From assembly GCA_947629865.1 (NCBI GenBank), contig CANRFJ010000009.1:1-64000 (forward strand): a stretch of DNA of 64,000 bases, read 5' to 3'. A model generated the notes under the pieces. That model was not told the DNA's origin. It was given only the letters and a program-made list of their open reading frames with translations, and did no database searches. The translations under genes and the position numbers were made by a program. Positions within the stretch are counted from its first letter, which is position 1. Every line of letters begins with the position of its first letter. This document shows, piece after piece, positions 26,404 to 34,539 of this stretch. Origin of the DNA: an uncultured Lachnospiraceae bacterium. Its GTDB lineage: Bacteria > Bacillota > Clostridia > Lachnospirales > Lachnospiraceae.

Positions 26404-27635
26404 AAAACCACCCCCGCCCGCTCACATTTTCCCACGGCCCGCAGGGAATTTCCCGTGGCCCTCAGGCGTCCCGTCACCCGCCCCTGCCTCTCTCCCTCCT
26501 CGCGGAATACATAGAGGGGAAAAAGTTCTATTTTACCCCCGCTGACTCCGCCTACCTCCGCAATCTCCAGCACCTTTCTGGACTTGTCCCTCAGGCGTCC
26601 CAGATGTACTACCAGATCGATTCCGGAGGCAATCTGCTGGCGGATGGCCTCCAGCGGAATGTCCAGCCCCATCAGCACCAGCGTCTCCAGACGGTTCAGC
26701 ATATCCGCAGGACTGTTGGCATGGCCGGTGGAGAGGCTGCCGTCGTGGCCGGTGTTCATGGCCGTCAACAGGTCGATGGCCGCCGAATCCCTGACTTCCC
26801 CCACAATAATGCGATCCGGCCTCATGCGCAGGGCGCTCTTTACAAGATCCCGAATCGTGATCTCGTGCTTTCCCTCCACGTTGGCATTCCGGGCCTCCAA
26901 CCGCACCAGATTGTCAATGTTCTGGATCTGTAATTCCGCCGAATCTTCAATGGTTATAACCCGTTCGCTGTGGGGAATGAAATTGGACAGGATATTGAGG
27001 AAGGTGGTCTTGCCCGCCCCTGTGCCGCCGGAGATGAATATATTGTATCTGGCCTGCACCAGCTTGCGCAGGAAGTCCTCCGCCTCCTCCGTGACCGCTC
27101 CCATCTGAATCAGTTTTTTCATCGTCATGGCTTCCTTCGGGAATTTCCGTATCGTGATCACCGGCCCCTCTATGGCGATGGGCGGCACTACGATATTAAC
27201 CCTGGAGCCGTCCTCCAGACGCGCGTCCAGAATCGGATTCGTCTCATTTACAATGCGGTTGCCCGCTGAGGCGATCTGCTGCGCAATGTCCTCCAGACGT
27301 CCCTGATGCTCAAAGCGGATTCCTGTCTCCGTAATTTTTCCCTCCTTTTCCACAAAAATGTGCTCCGGCCCGTTTACCATGATCTCCGTCACGTCCTCAT
27401 CTTCCAGCAGATCCTGCAACACGTCCATCTTCCGTATCGAATTAAAAATAATATGCCGCAGACTCTTTTTCTGGGACAGCCGGATATAATCCCTCTCGGC
27501 CGAACGAGCGATGTGCTTCTCAATGAGTTCCCTCAGTTCCCCGTCGCTGATTTCCTCTCCGGCCGGAATTTCCTCCAATACCTCCTCCCGGATTTTTCTC
27601 CTCGTCTCATCTAACGTCTTCGATAATGTATACAT
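26400..27635 (-). CDS. TadA/CpaF-type pilus assembly ATPase
   Basis: A 411-residue secretion ATPase. Walker A is FISGGTGAGKTTFLN (about residue 200), followed by an Asp box (ERVITIEDSAELQI), a Walker B-like IIVGEVRDSAAIDLL, and the HGSLSTGHANS His box. Its hexamer powers both extension and retraction in Tad pili. The N-terminal domain (residues 1-140) carries the IPAGEEISDGELRELIEKHI helix typical of CpaF. The start overlaps the end of the TadZ-like gene by 29 bases. Confidence 0.95.
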   Translation of the reverse strand: MYTLSKTLDETRRKIREEVLEEIPAGEEISDGELRELIEKHIARSAERDYIRLSQKKSLRHIIFNSIRKMDVLQDLLEDEDVTEIMVNGPEHIFVEKEGKITETGIRFEHQGRLEDIAQQIASAGNRIVNETNPILDARLEDGSRVNIVVPPIAIEGPVITIRKFPKEAMTMKKLIQMGAVTEEAEDFLRKLVQARYNIFISGGTGAGKTTFLNILSNFIPHSERVITIEDSAELQIQNIDNLVRLEARNANVEGKHEITIRDLVKSALRMRPDRIIVGEVRDSAAIDLLTAMNTGHDGSLSTGHANSPADMLNRLETLVLMGLDIPLEAIRQQIASGIDLVVHLGRLRDKSRKVLEIAEVGGVSGGKIELFPLYVFREEGERQGRVTGRLRATGNSLRAVGKCERAGVVL

Positions 27636-28668
27636 CTTCCTCTCCCCCCTCTTTTTTCCGTCTTAACAGTTCCCTGACAAAGGCCATCTTCTGCGGATTT
27701 TCCGACAACTCAGCCAGCGGTTGCATCGTCCACTCCCTCACCCATCCGGGATATTCCGGAGGCAGCTCTACCTCCTCAAGCCCCTTTGCCGCCTCCCGCC
27801 GCTCCATCCGGCAGTAATGGGCAAATACCGCCCGCTGTATCCTCCCGCACAGACCGCTCTCCCAGAGCGCCAGCGTGCGGGTTCCCATCGCCAGTATATC
27901 CGGTGTAAATTCGTAGAACTGATTCATCTCCACCACGATGCTGTCATACCCGCACTCCCCGCGAAGCCGCTCAAAAAACCGCTTCCAGTCCTCCGGCGGG
28001 CAGTCCAGCAGATCCCTGTAATGGGATATGGGCGCCAGCATATGGGCCGTTCCAAAATCCTGTCGCAGGCTCCTCTCCTTCTCTGCAAAATCCGCCTGTT
28101 CCACAAAAAACAGCAGCTCGCCGGTTCCCTTCCTGTCAAAATCCGGATTCCCGCTCAACTCCTCCCCATAGTACAGCGGGAGAGCCGCGAGGCTCAGATA
28201 CAGACACTGCCCCTGTTTTCCCAGATACTGGGCCAGCAGGACTGCTAACAGTGTTCCGCCCGAAACACCCGGCGCAAACACAAAATACACGCCACGCTCC
28301 TCCGTATCTTCCCCGCCGCACGCCTCTCCCGCCTCCTCTGTCAGTCCCATCTGCTCCAGAAGTTCCCTGTATATCCCCTCCGCTTTTTGATATTGAAAAA
28401 TTTTTCCTTTTCTTCTGCCCGGTTCCTCTGACAAACAGATCACTCTGCCCTGCCCGCGCTCTGCAAGGGAAACCGCCCGCCTCTCATTTTTCTCGTCCGT
28501 CAGAATGACCGCCTCCCGCATCGCCCCGTCCGGCGCACCGGATATTCCCTCGTCCGACGTCACAAGCTCCGGCACGAATCCGGCATTTTTCCTGCCGGAC
28601 AGAAAGCGAAGCAGTCTCTTGCCGTACTCCACGTCCGTCAGATAGAGAAATAGTTTTATCTTCTCCAT
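27607..28668 (-). CDS. TadZ/CpaE-like protein with degenerate P-loop
   Basis: A 353-residue protein. Residues 1-100 resemble a receiver-like domain as in TadZ; residues 130 on resemble a MinD-type ATPase, but the P-loop reads FAPGVSGGTLLAVLLAQYL, without the Lys required for ATP binding. TadZ proteins place the pilus machine at the pole; loss of the Lys is known in some Clostridia members but its effect is not established. The start at 28668 follows AAGGGGG and a TTGTTC spacer. A longer frame upstream lacks a ribosome site. Confidence 0.78.
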   Translation of the reverse strand: MEKIKLFLYLTDVEYGKRLLRFLSGRKNAGFVPELVTSDEGISGAPDGAMREAVILTDEKNERRAVSLAERGQGRVICLSEEPGRRKGKIFQYQKAEGIYRELLEQMGLTEEAGEACGGEDTEERGVYFVFAPGVSGGTLLAVLLAQYLGKQGQCLYLSLAALPLYYGEELSGNPDFDRKGTGELLFFVEQADFAEKERSLRQDFGTAHMLAPISHYRDLLDCPPEDWKRFFERLRGECGYDSIVVEMNQFYEFTPDILAMGTRTLALWESGLCGRIQRAVFAHYCRMERREAAKGLEEVELPPEYPGWVREWTMQPLAELSENPQKMAFVRELLRRKKEGGEEDVYIIEDVR

Positions 28669-28711
28669 GAACAACCCCCTTTTCAAAATAATACGCCCGT
28701 TTTTGGTGACT

Positions 28712-29224
28712 TTAATACACGCAGAGGATTGTCGAGAGGGAGATTGCCACCGCAAAGGGAATCAGGCCGTTGTCCCCCTCTGTCGCTCTGTCGTAATAAA
28801 CAGTCAGTCTTTTTTCCTGCACACAGCAGGACACATAGTTGGATAAACGTAATAAACGATGTCTGAAATTGTTTTTGAGAATCATTTTGCAGACCGCCAT
28901 TATGGCGCCAATAAAAAGAGCTCCCACTATAATTCTGAGAACAGGGCCGGCTCCCACAAAACACCCTACTGCAGAGAGCATTTTGCTGTCGGACGCTCCG
29001 AGCATCCGGCACCGGTAAAACAGATAACATAGAATAAATGGGAAAAGAATCCCCGCGAACCAGGAGCACAGGCCCTGAAAGCCCTGCTCCTCCCACTGCC
29101 GGAATAAGCCTGCCAGCAAAGCGGGAACAATAAGTGCGTTGGGTATCCGGTACTGCGAAATATCATATAGAGATGCGGGCAGAAGAACCAGAAGAAACAG
29201 TTCGCCGCCTTGTATACTCACCAC
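28712..29224 (-). CDS. A24-family prepilin peptidase at the head of the Tad operon
   Basis: A 170-residue membrane protein with six hydrophobic segments. The first Asp is in PASLYDISQYRIPN and the second in MLGASDSKMLSAV, where the usual GxGD reads GASD. Both catalytic Asp residues are therefore present, but one of the motif glycines is Ser. It is the first gene of the leftward Tad operon. A second A24 peptidase (20767-21186) suggests division of labour between pilins and pseudopilins. The start is ambiguous between two adjacent GTG codons right after AGGAGG. Confidence 0.8.
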   Translation of the reverse strand: MVSIQGGELFLLVLLPASLYDISQYRIPNALIVPALLAGLFRQWEEQGFQGLCSWFAGILFPFILCYLFYRCRMLGASDSKMLSAVGCFVGAGPVLRIIVGALFIGAIMAVCKMILKNNFRHRLLRLSNYVSCCVQEKRLTVYYDRATEGDNGLIPFAVAISLSTILCVY

Positions 29225-29284
29225 CTCCTGTTATGATGTGAGTACAATCTACCACATACGCTTTTCTCTGTCAATATACATTGA

Positions 29285-29355
29285 AACGGCTTGGAATGTG
29301 AATATTTTGGAAATTTTGGATTATACTGATACTAGAATTACTATTCCAAGCCGTT
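29285..29355. promoter_or_regulatory. Promoter region of the DUF2508 gene with 13-bp inverted repeat
   Basis: A perfect 13-bp inverted repeat (AACGGCTTGGAAT at 29285-29297 and its complement at 29343-29355) brackets a -10 like TATACT (29322-29327). Half sites are 58 bases apart centre to centre, about 5.5 helical turns. The left half lies between this gene and the divergent Tad operon. Confidence 0.5.
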
Positions 29356-29378
29356 CACAATCTGGAAAGGAGAATGTT

Positions 29379-29603
29379 ATGAAACGACGAAAAATAAGTC
29401 CAATCCGACAGGCAAGAGAGGAATTGATAAAGGAAATTGAAGCCCTGAACCAATCCATGGAAATTGCCAATTCCCACTTTGAAAATGTGTCGGATCCCGA
29501 CTTAATCGACAGTTACATTTACGAAATGAATGCCATATCCTTTCGTTATAAGTACCTGATCCGGCTGATGCGGAGCATTGAAGCACAGGGGAATTTATCC
29601 TGA
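29379..29603 (+). CDS. DUF2508 (YaaL-like) small protein
   Basis: A 74-residue, mostly helical protein. The segment DPDLIDSYIYEMNAISFRYKYLIRLMR matches the DUF2508/YaaL pattern of a short helix with Tyr and Arg. In Bacillus yaaL sits in the recR region and its role is unknown; here no recR is adjacent. The start is fixed by GGAAAGGAGAATGTT before the ATG at 29379, so the longer frame from 29139 is discarded. It ends four bases before the convergent fliS gene. Confidence 0.75.
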   Translation: MKRRKISPIRQAREELIKEIEALNQSMEIANSHFENVSDPDLIDSYIYEMNAISFRYKYLIRLMRSIEAQGNLS

Positions 29604-29606
29604 AAA

Positions 29607-30080
29607 CTACGCCTCGAAACCCCGATTTCCATTCATGTCCGTCGTTTCGTTTAAACTGTTCGGGCCATAGGTCAGCCCGGCATATATCTGCTGTGTATTT
29701 TTCATAACAGGGCCGGAGTCGTCCTGACTGGCAATCTCCCGAAACGAGGGAAGAAGCCCCTCCAGCACGTTCGCCGCGTGGGAGAACAGTTCCGGCTGTC
29801 TCAGGGCAATCCCCTGGCACAACTCATGGTACGAATAGATGTAGAGCTGGCGCAGATAATGGGAAATCGTATACTGCATATCCAGGCTGCGCATCAGTTC
29901 ATCTATCATTCCTCTGGCCCGGTCAATTTCCTTTCTGGCCGCGGAGATTTCCCCCGCCTCCAGCTGTTTTTTCCCCTCGGCAATACTGGCTAACGCCGCT
30001 TCATAAATAATGACTACCAGCTCACTCCGGTTGGCCTGGGACACCCTGACGGCAAATTCCTGAAGTTTTTCCTTTTCCAT
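29607..30080 (-). CDS. fliS: FliS-like flagellar export chaperone
   Basis: A 157-residue helical protein with FliS features: VVIIYEAALASIAEGKKQLEAGEISAARKEI, followed by IDELMRSLDMQYTISHYLRQLYIYSYHELCQ. FliS binds the flagellin C-terminus to prevent early polymerisation. The C-terminal 30 residues are an Asn/Gly-rich tail not seen in B. subtilis FliS. The gene lies 41 bases downstream of the flagellin gene, supporting the assignment. The start follows GAAGGGAGCATTGGC. Confidence 0.85.
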   Translation of the reverse strand: MEKEKLQEFAVRVSQANRSELVVIIYEAALASIAEGKKQLEAGEISAARKEIDRARGMIDELMRSLDMQYTISHYLRQLYIYSYHELCQGIALRQPELFSHAANVLEGLLPSFREIASQDDSGPVMKNTQQIYAGLTYGPNSLNETTDMNGNRGFEA

Positions 30081-30121
30081 GCCAATGCTCCCTTCTCAAA
30101 GATTACTCCTGTATTAACGGC

Positions 30122-31543
30122 TTAACCCTGTAATAACTGTAAAATAGTCTGCGGCTGATTATTCGCCTGCGCCAGCATGGAGGTTCCCGCCTGAACGAGG
30201 ACACTGTACTGGGTATACTTTGTCATTTCCTCGGACATATCCACATCTTCAATTCGCGAACATGCCTCTGTGAGGTTCTGCGACGTCGTATCCAGACTGG
30301 ATACCGCCGAATCCAGACGATTCTGATAGGCGCCCAGTTTGGAGCGCACCTCCGATATCCGCTGAATGGCATTGTCAAAAGATGTAATCGCCGAGGAGGC
30401 GCCGTCATGGGTACATACGTTGCAGTATTCAATCGCTAACGCCTTTGCGCTCACTGATGGAATAGAGATGTCAATGGTCTGTCCCTCGTTGGCGCCAATC
30501 TGAATGGCCACATACCCCGCATCCAACATCGTCACGCCGGCATTGGAACCGGCCTCCGCCGCTGAGACGTCAAATATCATCTCAAAGCCGCCCCTGTCGG
30601 ATACCGTAACCCGGCCGCCGTCCACAAATACCGTGGCGGTATTGGAAAAACCGGAGGATATATCCAGTGTCACCTCTGCGTCGGTGCCCGGATTTCCGGC
30701 CGCTCCGTCTACGCCCAGTTTGGCCGCCAGCGCCGCATTGTCCGTCGTCATCTTGATATTCTGCGAGGAGCCGTAGAGCACAGATGTAAAGGTCAGATTG
30801 GTCGCTGCCGCCAGTCCGCACTCGTCACCGGCTGCATTTGACGGTACCACATCTATGTTCATCATCTCACAATAATCCCGAATGCTGGTATAGACCTCCT
30901 CATAGGTCTGTCCCTCTTTTACCTCTATGGTCTCGCCGTTAATCTGAATCGTACCGGCCTCCTCCTTTGTCACCACATCATCCGGGCTAAACTGGATCGC
31001 ACCAGAGATAAGCTTGGCCTGGGTGGGGCTGGCGTCTACACTGAAATTATAGGTGGTGAGAGCCACGTCGTCAGAGGCGGAAATCAGTTTCACTCCAATA
31101 TTGTTGGAGGAGGACTGGCGGCAACAGGAGCCGTTCAGCACGCTCAGACTGTTATATTCCGTCTGCTCAGACAATCTGTCTATCTCGCTGCGGAGGGCGT
31201 CAATCTCGCTCTGCAGCGCCTGCTTGTCATCAATCGTATTCGTGTCATTGGCCGCCTGCACAGATAACTCCCGACAGCGCTGGAGCATCGCCTCAATCTC
31301 CGACAGGGCGCCCTCTGCTGTCTGGATAAAGGAGACTCCGTCGGAGCCGTTGGTGGAAGCCCGCTGCAATCCCCGTATCTGAGCCTGCATCTTCTGGGAA
31401 ATAGCCAGTCCCGCCGCATCATCTGCCGCTTTGTTAATCCGGTATCCGGAAGACAGGCGGCCCGTGCTGGCGGTCAGCTTCTCCTGTACGCTGTTCAGGT
31501 TAAAATTCGCACGAAGCGCTGTTATATTGGTATTAATCTTCAT
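30122..31543 (-). CDS. Flagellin
   Basis: A 473-residue flagellin. The conserved N-terminus MKINTNITALRANFNLNSVQEKL and RISSGYRINKAADDAAGLAISQ form D0/D1, and the C-terminus ends in SMLAQANNQPQTILQLLQG. The variable middle (residues about 150-390) is Thr/Ser/Asp-rich and contains a cysteine-bearing SCCRQSSSN segment, rare in flagellin. It should be exported and polymerised into the filament with the help of FliS. The stop codon of the DUF6240-like gene overlaps the start by 11 bases, so it can be translated from that gene's message. A sigma-28-type promoter of its own was not clear. Confidence 0.95.
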   Translation of the reverse strand: MKINTNITALRANFNLNSVQEKLTASTGRLSSGYRINKAADDAAGLAISQKMQAQIRGLQRASTNGSDGVSFIQTAEGALSEIEAMLQRCRELSVQAANDTNTIDDKQALQSEIDALRSEIDRLSEQTEYNSLSVLNGSCCRQSSSNNIGVKLISASDDVALTTYNFSVDASPTQAKLISGAIQFSPDDVVTKEEAGTIQINGETIEVKEGQTYEEVYTSIRDYCEMMNIDVVPSNAAGDECGLAAATNLTFTSVLYGSSQNIKMTTDNAALAAKLGVDGAAGNPGTDAEVTLDISSGFSNTATVFVDGGRVTVSDRGGFEMIFDVSAAEAGSNAGVTMLDAGYVAIQIGANEGQTIDISIPSVSAKALAIEYCNVCTHDGASSAITSFDNAIQRISEVRSKLGAYQNRLDSAVSSLDTTSQNLTEACSRIEDVDMSEEMTKYTQYSVLVQAGTSMLAQANNQPQTILQLLQG

Positions 31544-34469
31544 ATTCTCCGTCCTTTCTGCTCACATTCTGAATAAAACATTTTGCTATCCGGTACAAAT
31601 CCCTGTTCTTTGCACCTTCTGATTTATTTCCTGTATGAGAAGAATTTCGGTTGCCCTGAACCAGGCTCTCACTATCCATAGTAAATCCGTTCTTCTCCAA
31701 ATCCTTTTCAAATTCATTCAGTATTTCCCGACACGCCGGCAGGCTCTCCGCTCTGTCGGCCGTCACAAATCCCCTCACATGGGTGCCGTTGACGCGGAAG
31801 GCAGCCTGTATCCTGCCAAGTTCTTCCGAGTCCATGGAAATCTCCACGGTTCCCTTCTGTCCGCCGCCGCTCTGAATCGTCACATTGCAGGCGGTAACAC
31901 CTCTCTCCGTCACGATCGGCACCTCGTACACCTCGCGGCTCCGCAGGTTTTTATAGAAAGAAATACTGTTGGCCATTCTGGCCAGGGAAAGTATCCCATC
32001 ATATGTTATATCGTCACGTTCCCGGTTCTTCTCAAGAGACGCTTTGTGACTCTCATCGATTTCATCATAGAGAGCGTCCAGTTCCTCCGGCTCGTCAAAA
32101 GCCTCCTGGATCCTCTCGCTCTCCTCTTTTTTCCAGACGGAAACAAATTCCCGTCCGCCGTTTGCGAGGTATGCCTGGGCCATCACTCTCTCCGCCGCTG
32201 AATCCGGCCGGTCAAGCGCCTGCAGAAATCTCTGTATCTGTCCCTCGGAATCCTCCATGGCGTCCCGCAGCATCTCCGCTGTCTGCTGGTAATATTCAGA
32301 CATCTCCGTCTCTGTCTCGCCCCCGTCCCGACAGGCCTCCAACAGAGCCTCCAGCGACATCTCCTGTGCCTCTCCCGCCAGATTGCGCAGGGCTTTCGGG
32401 GACAGTTCGCGCCGTAAGCCGGACGCCACAGAAGCCCCGTAAGCCGCTTGAATCTGCTCGGAGATAGAAGGCCCGGCGGCCTGCACCTGCTCCAGGGCGC
32501 CGAACGCATCATCGATCTGCACGTCCAGTCCCTCTGCCCGTCTTGTGCGGGTGGCAGACAACAGAGAGGCGAGTGAGAGCTCCTTCCCCTCCCTGACTAC
32601 CTGGCCGATTACCGCTCCGTCGCTCTTTTCTATTTTATCCAACAGCCGGTAAATGCCGATCATGCTCTCGCGCTCCTCGTTCGTCAGGCCTCCCTGATGA
32701 TCCAGTTTCCACAGGAAACGGCGGAAGGATATATCCTCCGGCGCTACCTTCTGCGAGATCTCAGCTACTTTCTGGTTCAATTCGTCGAGGGAAATCTCCA
32801 GCGGATTGACTCCCTCCTTCACCAACTCCGCCACCACCGGCGGCTTCAAATGCTCCATCAGCGAGGTAATCCGCGCGTCATGCGCTTTCATCTCGCAGAT
32901 GTTTTCCCTGGTGAGAGGAATCTGGTTGTAGGCGAGGATCCTCACGGCCCGCTGGTTCATTGCCGTCCTCTCCATTCCAATATCCTCCAGTATATCGTCG
33001 ATGTTCCGGAAGGCCTTTGTCATGGAGTCGCCCAAATCCCTACGCACTTCCGTTCCTACCGTCTCATAGGCCTGCCCCGCCCTCTCATAACGGGCCCTCA
33101 GGCCCTCCGCAGACTGTGACAGCGCGCCGAGAGTGGAGATCTCCTCCCCGCCCTCGGAGAGCGGGCTGCTGATGGCAAGCAGTTCCACCGGCGCCGCCAG
33201 CACCTGCCTGGCGGCCTGAACAGTATCCGACACCGTCCGCCCCGCGTCCGGCGCGTCCTCAAGTCCGGTCTCCTGCAGCAGGGACTGTCTGGCCTGTTCC
33301 TCCTGCTCGCGCAATTCCTTCACGATTGTCTCCAGATTGGACACGTCCAGCTTGATACCCTTCTCAGACATAGTCCGCACGGCTTCCGCCGTCATGGACA
33401 GACGCGTCTCCTCCAGCCGCCTTCTGGCGCTGATATAGTCGGCCTCTGTCTCAAATCTCCGCACAACCGCCTCTGCCTCCCGCACGGAAAGCTTCGTCAG
33501 ATCCGCTTTCTCCGGAACAGAGCCGTCCGCCATGCCGTCCGCAATTCGGGCCAGCAGCGTGTCCGTATCCAGTTCCTTTAATTCCTCTATACTCTGACAG
33601 GTGCGGATATTTTCCACCGTCACCGGCAGATTGTTCTCGTACAGCCATTTCGCCGTCTCTGTATTTTTCTCCGTGACCGTCATGCCGCCCTGAATCAGGA
33701 TTCCGGCAATCTGATCCTCCAGGCCCTCAAAGGCCTCTGCCGGTTTTTCTCCCCCGAACGCGGTCTCCCCGCTGCGGCCCCCGTATATGCTGCCGCTGAT
33801 ATTTTCCGGCGTCACGCTCAGTTCGTTTCCAATAAAAAACTTCATCGCTGCCTGGGAGAACGTCTCCGGGGCCGCACTGTCCCCGTCCGCGCCGATTGCC
33901 GCCATACCGGCGGCATGGGACAGCCGCGCTACATTCTCCGGCGTCACGGGCAGATTGCTCTGCTGTAGCTGCTCCTGCGCCTTCTCCGAGAGAGAAGCGC
34001 CCGCTGCATTTCTGATTGCAGCCTCCTCGATCGCTTCTTCCTTCTCCCGCTCTCTCGACACCTGAGCCTCTACCGCCCTCTGCTTCTCCGAACGCTGTTC
34101 CTTTACACGGCTGACCGCTCTCTCAAGCTGTGATGAAGTATATTCCTCCAATGGAGTCTCGTCCCCAGACAAATCCTTCGCATCCTCCCCCGTCATGCAC
34201 CGACTGATAAAATCGGCGGGGGAGATACCCTCGTCTGCGGACAGCTCCACACTCTCCATATTCTGTTGTCTGGCTTCCGCCTCTGTGTAAATGCTGCTGT
34301 TCCCCGTTCCTTTCTGTACTGCACAATCCATTGTAATATCCAAAGCGTCATTGGAAATTCTGCCATCCCTGGCATACGGTACCGGCACACTGATCTTCTT
34401 TGCACTCTCTGCGCCGTTTGAGGCAACGGAAATCCGGTTTGTCTCAATTACCATAGATTTCACGCTCAC
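31533..34469 (-). CDS. DUF6240-like protein with FliK-like C-terminus
   Basis: A very acidic protein of up to 978 residues with no signal peptide. It has repeated helix units with the LPVTxENI pattern (NLPVTPENVARLSHA, NLPVTVENIRTCQ, QIPLTRENICEMK), about seven copies. The last 110 residues, VEISMDSEELGRIQAAFRVNG and ESLPACREILNEFEKDLEKNGFTMD, resemble the hook-length-control C-domain of FliK. A role in hook or filament export is therefore likely but inferred. A sigma-28-like promoter is just upstream. Starts at 34469 (GTG), 34463 (GTG) or 34454 (ATG) are all possible. Confidence 0.65.
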   Translation of the reverse strand: MSVKSMVIETNRISVASNGAESAKKISVPVPYARDGRISNDALDITMDCAVQKGTGNSSIYTEAEARQQNMESVELSADEGISPADFISRCMTGEDAKDLSGDETPLEEYTSSQLERAVSRVKEQRSEKQRAVEAQVSREREKEEAIEEAAIRNAAGASLSEKAQEQLQQSNLPVTPENVARLSHAAGMAAIGADGDSAAPETFSQAAMKFFIGNELSVTPENISGSIYGGRSGETAFGGEKPAEAFEGLEDQIAGILIQGGMTVTEKNTETAKWLYENNLPVTVENIRTCQSIEELKELDTDTLLARIADGMADGSVPEKADLTKLSVREAEAVVRRFETEADYISARRRLEETRLSMTAEAVRTMSEKGIKLDVSNLETIVKELREQEEQARQSLLQETGLEDAPDAGRTVSDTVQAARQVLAAPVELLAISSPLSEGGEEISTLGALSQSAEGLRARYERAGQAYETVGTEVRRDLGDSMTKAFRNIDDILEDIGMERTAMNQRAVRILAYNQIPLTRENICEMKAHDARITSLMEHLKPPVVAELVKEGVNPLEISLDELNQKVAEISQKVAPEDISFRRFLWKLDHQGGLTNEERESMIGIYRLLDKIEKSDGAVIGQVVREGKELSLASLLSATRTRRAEGLDVQIDDAFGALEQVQAAGPSISEQIQAAYGASVASGLRRELSPKALRNLAGEAQEMSLEALLEACRDGGETETEMSEYYQQTAEMLRDAMEDSEGQIQRFLQALDRPDSAAERVMAQAYLANGGREFVSVWKKEESERIQEAFDEPEELDALYDEIDESHKASLEKNRERDDITYDGILSLARMANSISFYKNLRSREVYEVPIVTERGVTACNVTIQSGGGQKGTVEISMDSEELGRIQAAFRVNGTHVRGFVTADRAESLPACREILNEFEKDLEKNGFTMDSESLVQGNRNSSHTGNKSEGAKNRDLYRIAKCFIQNVSRKDGEYED

Positions 34470-34490
34470 TTTCCAATCTCTATACCTATA

Positions 34491-34518
34491 ATTTCGACCG
34501 AAATGCGTGAATTCTTTA
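34491..34518 (-). promoter_or_regulatory. Sigma-28-like (flagellar) promoter
   Basis: Reading leftward, TAAA (34515-34518) and GTCGAAAT (34491-34498) are 16 bases apart, 6 of 8 identical to the -10 GCCGATAT of Bacillus SigD. It sits 22 bases before the DUF6240-like gene and could drive flagellin and fliS as well. Confidence 0.5.
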
Positions 34519-34539
34519 GTTTCCTCTTATTGGCAGTTC

